A DNA stretch of 64,000 nt from positions 14,749,515 to 14,813,514 of the forward strand of contig OZ026597.1 of NCBI GenBank assembly GCA_964020085.1, in the 5' to 3' direction. Positions 35,315-45,289 of the stretch are shown piece by piece. The position numbers and the translations under genes are program-made. Numbering within the stretch: position 1 is the first letter of the stretch; every line of letters begins with the position of its first letter. The DNA is from Micromussa lordhowensis (lineage: Eukaryota > Cnidaria > Anthozoa > Scleractinia > Lobophylliidae). A model generated the notes under the pieces. It was given only the letters and a program-made list of their open reading frames with translations, searched no databases and was not told the origin of the DNA.

Positions 35315-37030
35315 CTAACCAAGCGGCATTTTCATTCCAGCCCTTTTCTTTAGCGAGTCCGCTGTTCTTCCGTCTTGAAATTGGAAATCAGTATCTCTCA
35401 AAATAGCAGTCCACTGTCCAAACCCGTGCTTAGTTATTCCTTTCTTTAGGAAATCGTCCTCTTCTGTTGTGAATTTCAAAACACGACGCATATTCGTCTG
35501 AGAGCGCAAGATTCTTTTAGGCAGGGCATCCTTTTTGGGGGAGGAGCTGATATTTTGCACTCTTTCAACTGAAGGCCCGGCCTTTGACGTCGACTCTCCG
35601 AGTCTTGCGTGGACGTCCTCGTCCACTTCTGAACCCTTGGCACCTTGAAGTTTCTGTAGGCACTCGTGACCCTTCAAAGCAACTTCTCGGGATCGTTTCT
35701 TTTGATAGTGAACTTTAGCAACAGCAGAACTGTGTTTTTGGTCTTCTGACAAAATCCTCTGCTCCTCGCTAGTGAGCTCATTAAGGCTCTGCGTTTCAAC
35801 AATTTGGCGATAATGCGTGGGATGGATGTACTTTCCAATTGCATCAAACACCAGCTTGCTCATAATCTCCCCTAATTTACCATGTTGACCTCCATTTCTG
35901 TTGACGAGAACGAAATCACACTGGGGTTTAAGCAAAGGTCTAACGTACGAGATGTAGCCATTGAGCACTTGAATATCTGCATCGGTCAGAATCAAGGAAT
36001 CAAATCCATATTTTCCGGCAGTCTTGAACGTTTTCTGATCAATGAATCCACCCTTTTCCTTAGCTGTAGCAATCATGTCCACCGTCAAATATTGATAAGT
36101 CATGGGACGCGACCCCTTCACTTTGATGAACAGATACATGGCTACAAATCTCGTGGCAAATGTCAAGTCCGAGGGGTTAACTTGAGCTGGACTCGATTTG
36201 CAAATCTTCACGGTATTTTCGTAGCGCGGCAGATGGAATTTCACGACCTCCAACAACTCCTCCATTGTTGCCCAGTGGCCTCTTGCTTCCAGTGTTTCAA
36301 TGTCTAAATCTTGTGTCCACTGCAATCTCATCATCTTTGCAACAGTCTTTCGCACTCTTTTGAGGTACAGTTCTGTTGCAGAGAACTTTCGAAAAACTGT
36401 ATCTGATGCGCCATGAAGTTTTCTGAAGTCGATCATCTCAGAAATAGCATCTATGTAGCCCAAACGCCCACCATGTCCTAGCTTGCATTCGTCTTGTAAG
36501 TAGTCGATAAACTTGAACAACGAGTTTGGAGAACACAAACTAAAGTCCACCACGTCAAAAGTCAACTCTTCCTCGTCTTCACAACAAAATCTAAGAAACT
36601 TAAAGCATCTTGTCACTATTTGTTGAGCTGCGCGATCTTTCTTGCAACCGCCACCACTTCCAGTCAACCATTTCGTGAATACTTCGCCAATGTCACACGA
36701 TAACGAAAACGAGGGAAGTAACTTCACGGCATGCTTTGTGGTCTCACTTGTTTGATCTTGAATAGTGTTCACCATTGAAACATTTCTTGCTAGCTTTAGT
36801 GAATCTGTGATTTCTGTCAAATTGGGCTTTTCATCAAAATAAAAGAACCAACTGTGCTTGTTATTAACATGTTTTCTGCACCCTCTTTGACTGTGAAATC
36901 CATCATGCTCACACTCTTGTATTGGGCAGTGAAACAAGCTGTCGGTTTCATCCTTTTCCAAGTGAAGCCGTTTCGGTTTGGGTGATGCTCCATCGATATC
37001 CGACCAATTGACTTTGCACTTCTTGCTCAT
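35315..37030 (-). CDS. Zinc finger - tyrosine recombinase - SANT/Myb protein
   Basis: This single-exon, 571-residue frame starts at an ATG just before MSKKCKVNW. Residues 35-59 form a C2H2-like finger (C35, C40, H54, H59). Residues about 110-450 look like a tyrosine recombinase: first Arg in GSRPMTYQYLT (R308), box II in IHPTHYRQIVET (R408), then KHSSAVAKVHY with H433 and the presumed nucleophile Y442 nine residues on, the canonical His-to-Tyr spacing. Box II has His at R-2 and R-5 rather than R-3, a divergence of the kind seen in eukaryotic YR elements. Residues 513-566 (FTTEEDDFLKKGITKHGFGQ..) are a SANT/Myb-type DNA-binding domain. It most resembles Crypton-type recombinases. The neighbouring helicase gene and the upstream iteron-like array suggest one mobile element. 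It appears intact. Confidence 0.85.
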   Translation of the reverse strand: MSKKCKVNWSDIDGASPKPKRLHLEKDETDSLFHCPIQECEHDGFHSQRGCRKHVNNKHSWFFYFDEKPNLTEITDSLKLARNVSMVNTIQDQTSETTKHAVKLLPSFSLSCDIGEVFTKWLTGSGGGCKKDRAAQQIVTRCFKFLRFCCEDEEELTFDVVDFSLCSPNSLFKFIDYLQDECKLGHGGRLGYIDAISEMIDFRKLHGASDTVFRKFSATELYLKRVRKTVAKMMRLQWTQDLDIETLEARGHWATMEELLEVVKFHLPRYENTVKICKSSPAQVNPSDLTFATRFVAMYLFIKVKGSRPMTYQYLTVDMIATAKEKGGFIDQKTFKTAGKYGFDSLILTDADIQVLNGYISYVRPLLKPQCDFVLVNRNGGQHGKLGEIMSKLVFDAIGKYIHPTHYRQIVETQSLNELTSEEQRILSEDQKHSSAVAKVHYQKKRSREVALKGHECLQKLQGAKGSEVDEDVHARLGESTSKAGPSVERVQNISSSPKKDALPKRILRSQTNMRRVLKFTTEEDDFLKKGITKHGFGQWTAILRDTDFQFQDGRTADSLKKRAGMKMPLG

Positions 37031-37259
37031 TTTGGCTTTTTAAGAGCATTTAGGGGCAACACGATCTCCTTGAAAGCTGAACCATAATCAAGGAGCGGAT
37101 GACAAGCAAAGGAACTGCATATATGTTTATATTTGCCAAGGCATGCCCTTACTTGCCCGCTCTCATTACTATTGTGCAAAATTCATGACAGTGACATGCA
37201 AGCAAACTCGCCCAAGCAGGTCTGAGCGTGCCCAATTGTTTGCCTCATTTACAAAGGGT
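37031..37259. promoter_or_regulatory. Presumed recombinase promoter region
   Basis: About 230 bp separate the recombinase start codon from the repeat array. No TATA box is convincing. It is called regulatory only from position. Confidence 0.3.
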
Positions 37260-37770
37260 ACTTTAATTTGGGAACAACATGGGAATGCATAGAAAAATTG
37301 TCCGAAATATGTTTCCAGATGACCAATTTGGGAACAATATGTTCTCTTCACATAGAGGAACTTGGAACAAAAAGTGTCCTACATTAGCAATTTGGGAACA
37401 ATGTCTTCCATTCACAGATAGGAACTCGGAACAAAACAGTCCTAAGTGAACAATTTAGGAACAATGTGTTCCATTAACAGAGAGGAACTCGGAACAAAAC
37501 AGTCCTAAATGATCAATTTGGGAACAATGTGTTCCATTTACAGAGAGGAACTCGGAACAAAACAGTCCTAAATGAACAATTTGGGAACAATGTGTTCCAT
37601 TCACAGAGAGGAACTCGGAACAAAACAGTCCTAATTTATCAATTTGGGAACAATGTGTTCCATGCACTGATAGGAATTCGGAACAAAACAGTCCTAATTT
37701 ATCAATTGAGGAACAATGTGTTCCATTTACAATTGGGAACTCGGAACGAAATGTTCCCCTTTTACACTAG
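37260..37770. repeat. 63-bp iteron-like array with GGAACAnnnTGTTCC palindromes
   Basis: Eight units lie head to tail. GGAACAATGTGTTCC is perfect at 37458, 37521, 37584, 37647 and 37710, exactly 63 bp apart each time. Degenerate copies begin at 37271, 37331 and 37395. Each unit also carries GAGGAACTCGGAACAAAACAG-like sequence followed by TCCTAA. Further GGAAC/GTTCC words, including GGAACGTTCC, continue to about 37890. The array is upstream of the recombinase gene, so the palindromes are good candidates for binding sites of a dimeric protein from the element. Confidence 0.95.
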
Positions 37771-38049
37771 AGTGAACGTTTTGTTCCTATCTTGTAAAAA
37801 ATCTGGTCCTCTTATAGTCAACAGGAACACAAAAACGAGGAACAGTCGATACTAGAGGAACGTTCCTTTTGGAATATAGGAACAGCCAACGAAACTTAAA
37901 ATCAGCGAAAAAAACAAGTCAAAGACTAAAGAAAAGCTCAAAAATGCGTAAGTCAAGCACTTAGGTGAAATGGAAACAATCTTTTAAATCTGGTGAAGTC
38001 CTTTTCACTCAAAGGTAGCAAAACGCGCTATGATGAATTTTTGGGAAAT

Positions 38050-38200
38050 GTATAGAATTGAGGAGGAGGAGAAGGAGGGAGATCAATAGAATTGAGGAGG
38101 AGGAGGAGGTGGAGCTCGAGAAGGAGGTGGAGGTAAAGGAGGAGGCGGAGAAGAAACAGGAGAAGGAGGGAAAACAATAGAATTGTGGTGGTGGTGGAAA
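38050..38200. repeat. GGA microsatellite with TAGAATTG interruptions, second copy
   Basis: Phrases ATAGAATTGAGGAGGAGGAG and AACAATAGAATTGTGG match 29578-29866 in the same orientation. Together they bracket the helicase/recombinase unit and the palindrome at 30146. Confidence 0.85.
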
Positions 38201-38269
38201 ACAATAGAATATGTATTCGCAAATAAAAGTAATATCCCTGACACACATTGTTAAAAAATATTTATTTAA

Positions 38270-38527
38270 ATTGAGCGCTCTGAACTTCTATTGTTGTAAT
38301 TTCAATGGTAGAGCTGTCCCATGGGTTTGTTAAACATTTCGTATTTAGTAATTTTGGTGTATTCATTTCAAATCTCTGTGTATTATTTGTTTTGTATTCA
38401 CTATTAACAAGCAATAAAGTCTCTTAAGAAAATGTGTTGCTCAAATATATTTATTGTCGCGTTTTGACAATTAATTAGCGCTCCGAACTTCTATTGTTGA
38501 AATGTCAATGGTAGAGCTGTCCCATGG
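38270..38527. repeat. Direct repeat pair, ~55 bp, 203 bp apart
   Basis: GAGCGCTCTGAACTTCTATTG..GGTAGAGCTGTCCCATGG at 38273-38322 recurs with small changes at 38476-38527. The flanks differ, so it is a local duplication or two ends of one element. Confidence 0.7.
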
Positions 38528-38529
38528 CC

Positions 38530-40090
38530 TTTTCTGTTACAGTTTGTGGGCAAATCTAGGGTTGAAAGTGGAGTTCAGTGCTTGACTAACGGAGTGAAAA
38601 ACTCGAGCAGTTATCTAACCCGAATATATTCACTCTTTCTGTCTCTCGTCAGCAAAGCCGAGAGTTCAGATAAAAACTTAACAGATATTTTCATGAACCA
38701 ATCCGGGTTAAAAGAGCCTGGTTTCGAAAATCGGAGAACGTTTTCAAAGAAAGCTAGAGAACCTCATTTGCACTTGTCAACAACATTTTGCGCTTGTCAA
38801 CATTTCCCAATCATGGACAGTTAAAGAAGCGCTCAAAGCAGCTTGAAAATCAACAACGTTGGTGAAAAAAGTCATCTTCACAATAAACGTTTCGAAATCG
38901 AACAAATCAGTATTTCCTAGCAAAGTGATTGCAAGAAAGATAATGCTTTCGAAACCTGCCCGCTTTTTTTTAAACAGATAATAGATTTTCATGAACCAGT
39001 CTGGGCAAGTTTATTGTTTTCATTGTACTAGAGTGATGCTTATTAGTATACCTATACTGAATTAGTATGCAGGAAGTCAAAAAATTAGTATGCAGGAAGG
39101 TACTTTTACCTAGACGCTTAATTAGTATGGAGGAACGCATTTTTCCTCTAGGTTATAACAATAGGTGACGTCATTGACTCAACTGTTATGCGTGTCAATG
39201 ATTTTCCTCGACCAACAGTAACTTGACACTAACACGGTTAACTTTTAACATAGTATACTACTCTTAGGATAATCTTCACTATAATTATGAACAATAGACT
39301 GAAATGACGCCATAAAAAGCCTTCAGACACAGGGTTTAGGGTTAGGGTTAGAATTACCAGCCTTACATTATTGTGGATATCCAATTAGACTGAACTATAT
39401 TGCTCAGGAGATGATGAGCTAATAATAATGCTGCATGCAAGGCTTTTTCAATAGATTGATTGGTTGCTTAGAAAATCCCTTCTGAAGTTAGACAAAAGAA
39501 GAATCTTTTGTCATTGTTCCTCCTCACTTGGACTTCACTAGAAAAATGGTAAAATCTCACAACTTTAATGTGCTAATGCAGTGTACATGTGTAAGATGAA
39601 CATTTTAGCCAAGTTTTGATAAAATCCAAGAAATCTACATACCCTATAAATTCATTTGAATTAATAGGATATATACATTGACGAACAAGTCAGTAAAGTT
39701 TTGTCCCCCATAAAACCTATATGCAGAATGAGCCATTTTGACAGAAAATTTTCTTTTGTACCAAGAGACATGATAACATTTTAAAAGAAATAAGAAACAT
39801 GTACTGTAGCAACTAGAATTTTCTTTGTTTTTATTTCACGTTTTTGCGTTACCTCTGAGGATTACATAGTCTACTCATTAGTACTAAGTCTTTACTTATC
39901 ATCATTATGCATAAGTTGGTATTCATTTTTCAACAGTGCTTGTTTCTCCGGTTTCTACCAGGTTTGCTAGCATTAAACTAGTTGTGAGCTTCTGAATTAT
40001 TATTCTAAAGAGCTTAATCCTGTTGGACTTGCCACAGTTTACAAGTTCATTTTACTCTGTGGTTACTTTTTTGTACTTAGGTATTTTGTT
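38530..40090. other. Non-coding stretch
   Basis: No exon supported. There are three 'TTAGTATGCAGGAAG'-type phrases near 39060-39140, and a short interstitial TTTAGGGTTAGGGTTAG at about 39334-39351. Confidence 0.45.
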
Positions 40091-40136
40091 TTGTTTATGT
40101 TACTTCTTCCTCGCACTCAAGCAAAAATGAAGGACT

Positions 40137-40193
40137 GGACTACATTTAGTGATATCTATATCCTGGAAGACAGAAATTCCCCCAACCAAGTAC
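40137..40193. repeat. Dispersed repeat shared with 55460-55520 (inverted)
   Basis: AGTGATATCTATATCCTGGA..CCCCCAACCAAGTACT matches the reverse complement of 55460-55520, in which AGCGATATCTATATACCGGA and CACCCAACCGAGTACT appear. The small frames over both copies (SDIYI.., NRVL..) are therefore repeat-derived. Confidence 0.6.
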
Positions 40194-41040
40194 TAAAAAA
40201 TTCCATGACGAAAAAAAGAAAACAACTTGTCTACTTTGATCATCAAAATGTAAATTCGCTTTGCTTGTGCCTTTTGAATGGGGCAAATGGTAAGACAATA
40301 TTATTATTTCCTTGGTCGTTTCTGGAAAAATACAAAAATTATTTCATTTTTGAAATTTTACCCATTCAACAAAAAATTCCAGATATTCTGGGAGTAAGGT
40401 AAAGAACGTTTTCGAGAATTTGGTCATACTTTGCAAGGTTGTCCTCTCTTTTGGAAATTTAAAAAAAAAAGGCTGGGAAAGATTTCTGTATAACCCCATA
40501 CATTTATTATGCAAGCAGAATTATTAATAATGCATGTGCTCTATTGTTTTCCAAGACAATAGCAACTCCCTGAGGTATTGAATATATACATTGACAATTA
40601 CTACTTACTGTATGAATAAAAGAGGATTTCATTGCGCATTGTAGTTTTTTTAATCTCCTCTCTTTCTCTTCTTTCTACTACTTCTTTCGCTCTTTTTTCC
40701 ACTCTTTTATCTTCCTGTTGCTATACCCAGTTTCCTCTCTCAAACCTTTGCCTTTTCCTAGTCCATCTTCTATAGCACTACACTATAAGGTTCAGATAAA
40801 ATTCCCCATCGATAAATTAACTTTATTCTTCGTTATCCATTATCAGAGCAAAAAATTCATGGAAATGTATTTTGACAACACCTTGATATTTCTTACTGCA
40901 CGAAAATATGCATCACTTGTCTTTATCATTTCTTCCCTGGTGAATAAAATGATCAATGATTTCTTTCTTTCTTCCAGTCTACTTTCTCTTGTTGTCAGTG
41001 AATTTGTTTTCATGAATCTAATGATATGTTCTGTAAGCTT

Positions 41041-41570
41041 TTATAAATTGTGCAAGATTTTGGCGGATCACGACCAGTGCATACAGTGGAGCAAGGAACA
41101 CAACCCGCCCGTGTCATCAGTTATGTGTCTATGGGAAAACTGTAGCAATACATTGTCGTGGACATGACAAGCTTCATTGTGAGATGGGTACGAATGGTGG
41201 TGTTCGAGAAGAAAATGCAATGGCATGGCATCAATGCACCAGAACTCATGGTTCTCTGGTAGCAGGCTTTCCATTGAAAAAGTACTAGCCCTAATATACG
41301 CTTGGGTGCACAAATTTACTACTACTACATGTAGATTGGTATAACTATCGCTGTGAGGTTTGTGCGGACAGAATCATGAATCATCATGCGGGGCAAATAG
41401 GAGGACCAGGTACTATTGTTGAGATTGACGAGTACAAGTTTGGCAAAACAAAGTACAACCGTGGTTGTAACATCAAAGGACGGTGGGTCTTCGGTGGCAA
41501 CTGCCGCCAAACCAAAGCCTGCTTCCTTGTTCCGGTAGAGCAAAGGGATAAAGACACACTTTGCCCTTAA
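41041..41570 (+). pseudogene. Merlin (IS1016/ISXO2-like) transposase remnant
   Basis: The clearest piece is 41376-41570: IGGPGTIVEIDEYKFGKTKY, then RGCNIKGRWVFGG, then CFLVPVEQRD. This matches the first catalytic Asp region (VEIDE) of the DDE domain in Merlin and ISXO2-like transposases. Upstream in other frames are a decayed Cys motif (MCLWENCSNTLS) and FSGSRLSIEKVLALIYAW. Frameshifts and stops separate the pieces and the C-terminal half is missing. Confidence 0.8.
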
Positions 41571-41843
41571 AATCGTATATTTTTTTCTCTGTCTTTTTCA
41601 AATCGATGTGTTTTCCTGTATTTTAGGCCTAAATCTGGTTTATGTTTTCTAAGTTGAAAAGAATGTGAGAAATGGCAAATTTTATCGTTATTCAAAGCGG
41701 AAGCCTATTGTTTAGTTACACAAAGAACTGTATGCGTAATAAATGTATGGGGTTATATGGAAATCTTGCCAAATGCTGTTCCATTTGCTACCTGAAATTT
41801 CCAAAATTCAAACCAAAATTTTTGCTTATAAGGTAATTCCTTA

Positions 41844-42296
41844 TTATTATATGGCTACAATAGTACGCGCGCTCTGATTGGCTGCTGAGCGGGCATTATT
41901 TTCTTGTAATGACCGGGCATTATAAAAAAGAAAATTTCAATGTTAAATTTGACCTAGATCTTGGCGTAATAAAGGCAAAAATTGTCTCATTTTCAAAGAA
42001 ACTGTTTTTACTGTCCCTTCTGGTTTCGATCGCACGGCCAGGGTTTTCTCTGTTCAGTGAACATGGCCTCGAATGATCTGTCGCGCGCGCAAACGGATAT
42101 TGGAAAGCGCTTCTGTTTTTTTTTTTTCAGCGCTAAAAAGGCCATATAATAAACAACTTATTAACCTCGTCCGTTCGGTCATTACAGGGAAATCTCAGAC
42201 CTCAGCCTTGATGTATTGACCTCGCTGTCGCTCGGTCAATACATCAAGGCCTCGGTCTGAGATTTCCCGGTAATGACCTCACTCTCGGTTAATAAG
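41844..42296. mobile_element. Composite palindromic element, copy 2
   Basis: TTATTATATGGC (41844-41855) and GCCATATAATAA (42141-42152) are the same exact inverse ends as in 8679-9029. Four bases further starts a CTTATTA..TAATAAG palindrome (42157-42296), with long arms containing GAAATCTCAGACC and GGTCTGAGATTTC. The inner cores differ in length (309 against 351 bp), and the palindrome arm sequences differ from copy 1. Confidence 0.75.
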
Positions 42297-42939
42297 TGGT
42301 ATGTATTGCATTGCGCATCCCTACTGCGCACAATTTTCGCGTCCTTAGCATGCGCACATGAGCGCGTGCACACAAAACCTAAGAGATTTCCCTCACATGA
42401 TGATGAAGCTCGATAGGGAAATAAATGCTCCTTTTCTATTAAACGAGCACGGTGACCTGCTATTTTTTGGGGGGGTATTTGCTAAGAACAGTCTAATAAA
42501 GAATATATTTGACGAAGGAAAAAAGTTTGATAGTATATTTTTTTTTGCAAAATAGTTCCATACTGGGTGAATTTTGGCCAAGATGAGGACTTCAAAATAA
42601 CCACGGAACTGTCCGAAAAAGTGCAATATTCACGCAACCAGGCAATCAAAAACGGCTTAAATGAAGCGACACTACTTATGTGAATAAAAGAAGCTTTTAT
42701 TACTTTCAAGATAAAATTTTGTGTCTTTCAAGGAAACAAGACTTAATTCTGTATGAAAATGATTCGAATTTTTAACACACAACCAGCAAAAATTGCTGGT
42801 TTTCACTGTCACACAACGAAAAAATAAAATCAAAACTATTGCATAAAAACAGTCAATTGGTGATATTATAGGAGATTAATAGCTTATCTACTTCGCCGAG
42901 TCTCAGATCTTTGCGATGCTTCGTGCTTGAGTTAGCCCT

Positions 42940-43355
42940 CACAATGTTTTACACAAATTTATAGAGCTCAGTATGGAAACGCCATTGTTGTGTCCTGGAG
43001 AGGGACACAGTAGTGGTGGCCGGAAATCAATGAAAACACCTGGAATTGAATTCTGCTATAAAAATCGACCCGTTCGCCCTTTTGAGCTAGCAGATATTCA
43101 CATGAACACTTTTCACAATACCACAACAGTTTAGATTGCTAAAAATCACTGAATGAGTATTTTTTTTTCAGGCATACGTGACATATTCTCTAGGACACCG
43201 AATTTCAAAATGCCCTACTATAAAAACGAAGGTTGCTATTGAACTGAAAACCTTCAAAAGTAAATATATTTAGCATGTTTAATGACTAAAACTCAGGGGC
43301 TCAGTGATTTTACATTTTAGAATATTGATGACATCACATGAAAACCAAGAATACT
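42940..43355. repeat. Dispersed repeat shared with 27690-28150
   Basis: Contains AAATTTATAGAGCTCAGTATGG and ends with ATCACATGAAAACCAAGAAT, in the same order as the other copy. An AAACGAGCACGGTGACC phrase sits just beyond it (43387) and also at 42442. Confidence 0.55.
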
Positions 43356-43435
43356 CCATTTTAAGAGCCTGCTCACACGTAAACGAGCACGGTGACCCCA
43401 TTTTTTTATTGCATAATGTTTCTAATGGTCATACA

Positions 43436-43830
43436 GTCAACTCTCTCTTAACGGACACTTCTATAAGACAGACACCTCCATAAGACGGACAACAGACACT
43501 TCAAAATGGTCAATGGACACTTGCGAGGTGCTGACTGTGACCATAAATTACGATTTAGGGAAGAAAAATTCTTAAATTACCAAGTATGTGACTCTTTTTA
43601 ACACCAAATGTTTCATTGACAGTACAGTACAAGTTAAAATTAAATCAGTCATCATTTTATCCCATTCAAAAAATAACTCAGAGGTGACAACCGAATTGTA
43701 TTGTAATCCAAAAATTCCTGGGGTAATGTTACGTTGACTCTCTATAAGCACCTCTCTCTAAATGACACCTCTTTAAGACGGACAGCTGAGGCCAGTCTCG
43801 ATGGTGTCCGTCTTATCTATCCCAAGTTTA
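43436..43830. mobile_element. Tigger/pogo-like element fragment
   Basis: It starts CAGTCAACTCTCTCTTAACG and repeats (A/T)TAAGACGGACA and GGACACTT words. Near the right end TAAGACGGACAGCTGAGGCC and GTGTCCGTCTTAT recur. Stepwise repeats of this kind at the ends are typical of pogo/Tigger transposons. No transposase is visible. Confidence 0.6.
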
Positions 43831-44168
43831 AAAAAAAGTTTGATAGTAGAACAATTTCAAGAGAATTACCTTAGATGATAAGTGCCCAATAGTTTTATGG
43901 AAGTTCAAAGTTTCGACATGAATATATATAGAATATATAGAATATTAACAAAAAACAAACGCCAGTCTCACTTATTTTTGCTCAAAACAACGGCGCAAGT
44001 GCGCGATGAAAGAATTTGAATGTACCGCTGCATAAATTATAAAATTGCTAGTTTATACACTTCAACCGAGTAAAGTAATGCTTATTTAACGTTATTTAGA
44101 CAATAACAAGTAAAGAAAGACAAACAGAAGAACGTACGCTAAACCTTTCGTATTTAATCTATGCTTAC

Positions 44169-44242
44169 CTTTGGTAGTATCCTTTGACTCTTTCATCTAA
44201 GTAGGATTTCGGCATTTGCACCGTCGTGCGAGTGGTCTTCAT
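44169..44242 (-). CDS. Possible first exon of an unidentified gene
   Basis: On the minus strand an ATG opens MKTTRTTVQMPKSYLDERVK and four more codons, ending at a strong donor (CAAAG|GTAAGC at 44168). Upstream (44340-44480) is CpG-rich, with ATGGCGG, a common animal promoter context. No continuing exon could be identified toward lower coordinates, so the product is unknown and the call tentative. Confidence 0.3.
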
Positions 44243-44339
44243 TTCAGAGTTTTGAAGCCGTTTTTCTTGAACCGAAATACTACCAAACGAAGGAAAATAG
44301 GTTAGGAATGGCAAGGGATAGAACAGATGACGAATTCGT

Positions 44340-44480
44340 CGTGGCTTTGGCACTAAAATCCTTCATAACCTCACAGAGCTTCCACCGCCATGTTGGATTT
44401 TACTTTTCGCGTCACGGAAACGCAACGTCACGTAAAATTTCGCGGGCGAGAACGCGGGAACGTAAAGTGGGATTACGTTA
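44340..44480 (-). promoter_or_regulatory. CpG-rich promoter-like segment
   Basis: CG dinucleotides cluster here far above the surroundings, and the minus strand contains AACATGGCGG (YY1-like). It sits directly upstream of the candidate first exon at 44169-44242. Function is inferred. Confidence 0.3.
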
Positions 44481-44851
44481 CTCGCGTTAGGACCCCGGGG
44501 GAGACTCCGATGTAAAAAGGACCCGGTTGCTCGCCTAAAATTTTAAAAAGAACCCCTAAGAGGTACCCAAGATCCTGTTTTTGACCTTTGCCGTGCTGTC
44601 TGCTCGGGAGGATTTGGGTAATTCATGAAAACCATTACTGTTCTTCGAGGGTTGGTATGGGGTTTAACTAATAGCTGAGAATTTACTATCAGCTGAAAGA
44701 TCTGCAATATTTATAGGCACACTCTGCAGCCGTGGGTGTTTCGGTGCGCTCGCGGGTGGAGAGGATCGCTAAGAAATGGGCTGGAATTTTCAGGCCATTT
44801 AAAATAAGAAGACTTGTGGGCAGCACGCAGCAACAACTAATAATCTTCTAT

Positions 44852-44970
44852 AACTGAGTTTATTGATCGACGGTTTCCGTCTGCTAGTGAGACTTCGTCA
44901 GGATTACACTACAAGATACAAATATTTAGTATCACTAGCAGAGGAAACCGGTCGATTATAAACTCAGTTG
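44852..44970. repeat. Inverted repeat with hammerhead-like core
   Basis: AACTGAGTTTATTGATCGAC..CTGCTAGTGA at 44852-44890 pairs with the inverse at 44933-44970. On the minus strand the left arm reads CTGACGA (44895-44901), a GTCT..AGAC stem, then GGAAAC (about 44872-44877), a CUGANGA..GAAA order like a hammerhead ribozyme core with one extra base. Confidence 0.5.
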
Positions 44971-45060
44971 TACAAGTTGTTGCTGCCAACTTCGATCGCA
45001 TGGTCCTGAGAGGACCCTGGGAACGAGGTTGTGCTGCAGCCGAGGTTGTGTTGCATATAA

Positions 45061-45063
<3 letters not shown>

Positions 45064-45091
<28 letters not shown>

Positions 45092-45094
45092 TAT
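45064..45094 (+). ncRNA. Hammerhead-like motif
   Basis: CTGATGA, one extra A, a 5-bp GAGGC/GCCTC stem with AGCA loop, then GAAAC occur in the order of a hammerhead ribozyme core. Stems I and III and the cleavage triplet were not established, so it may be a decayed copy. Penelope-like elements are known to carry hammerhead motifs, and one lies just downstream. Confidence 0.35.
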
Positions 45095-45289
45095 GTTTTT
45101 TTTTACGATTTTTACATATTTCAGCGCAACAAAACAATATTTATTTAGTTTCTTTATCTAACAAACTTTGCGCAACACAGTTTTTTTCTTGTTTTACTTT
45201 GTGCTGCAGCCTGCTGCCCACGAGTCTTCCTACTTTCAAATTGTTGGATCACGCAAATAAATGACGTCACATGAAAGCTAAGAATAGAG

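Noticed and set aside
37260..37770. CRISPR-like array
   Set aside because: The whole 63-bp unit is repeated without unique spacers, and the context is an animal genome.
39334..39351. Telomere-like TTTAGGGTTAGGGTTAG
   Set aside because: Fewer than three units; likely chance or a repair scar rather than a telomeric array.
42556..42683. Possible 3' terminal exon on the plus strand (PYWVNFGQDEDFKITTELSE and more, then stop and AATAAA)
   Set aside because: The acceptor is plausible, but it lies next to dispersed repeat phrases (AAACGAGCACGGTGACC) and no upstream exon was found. Too weak to call.
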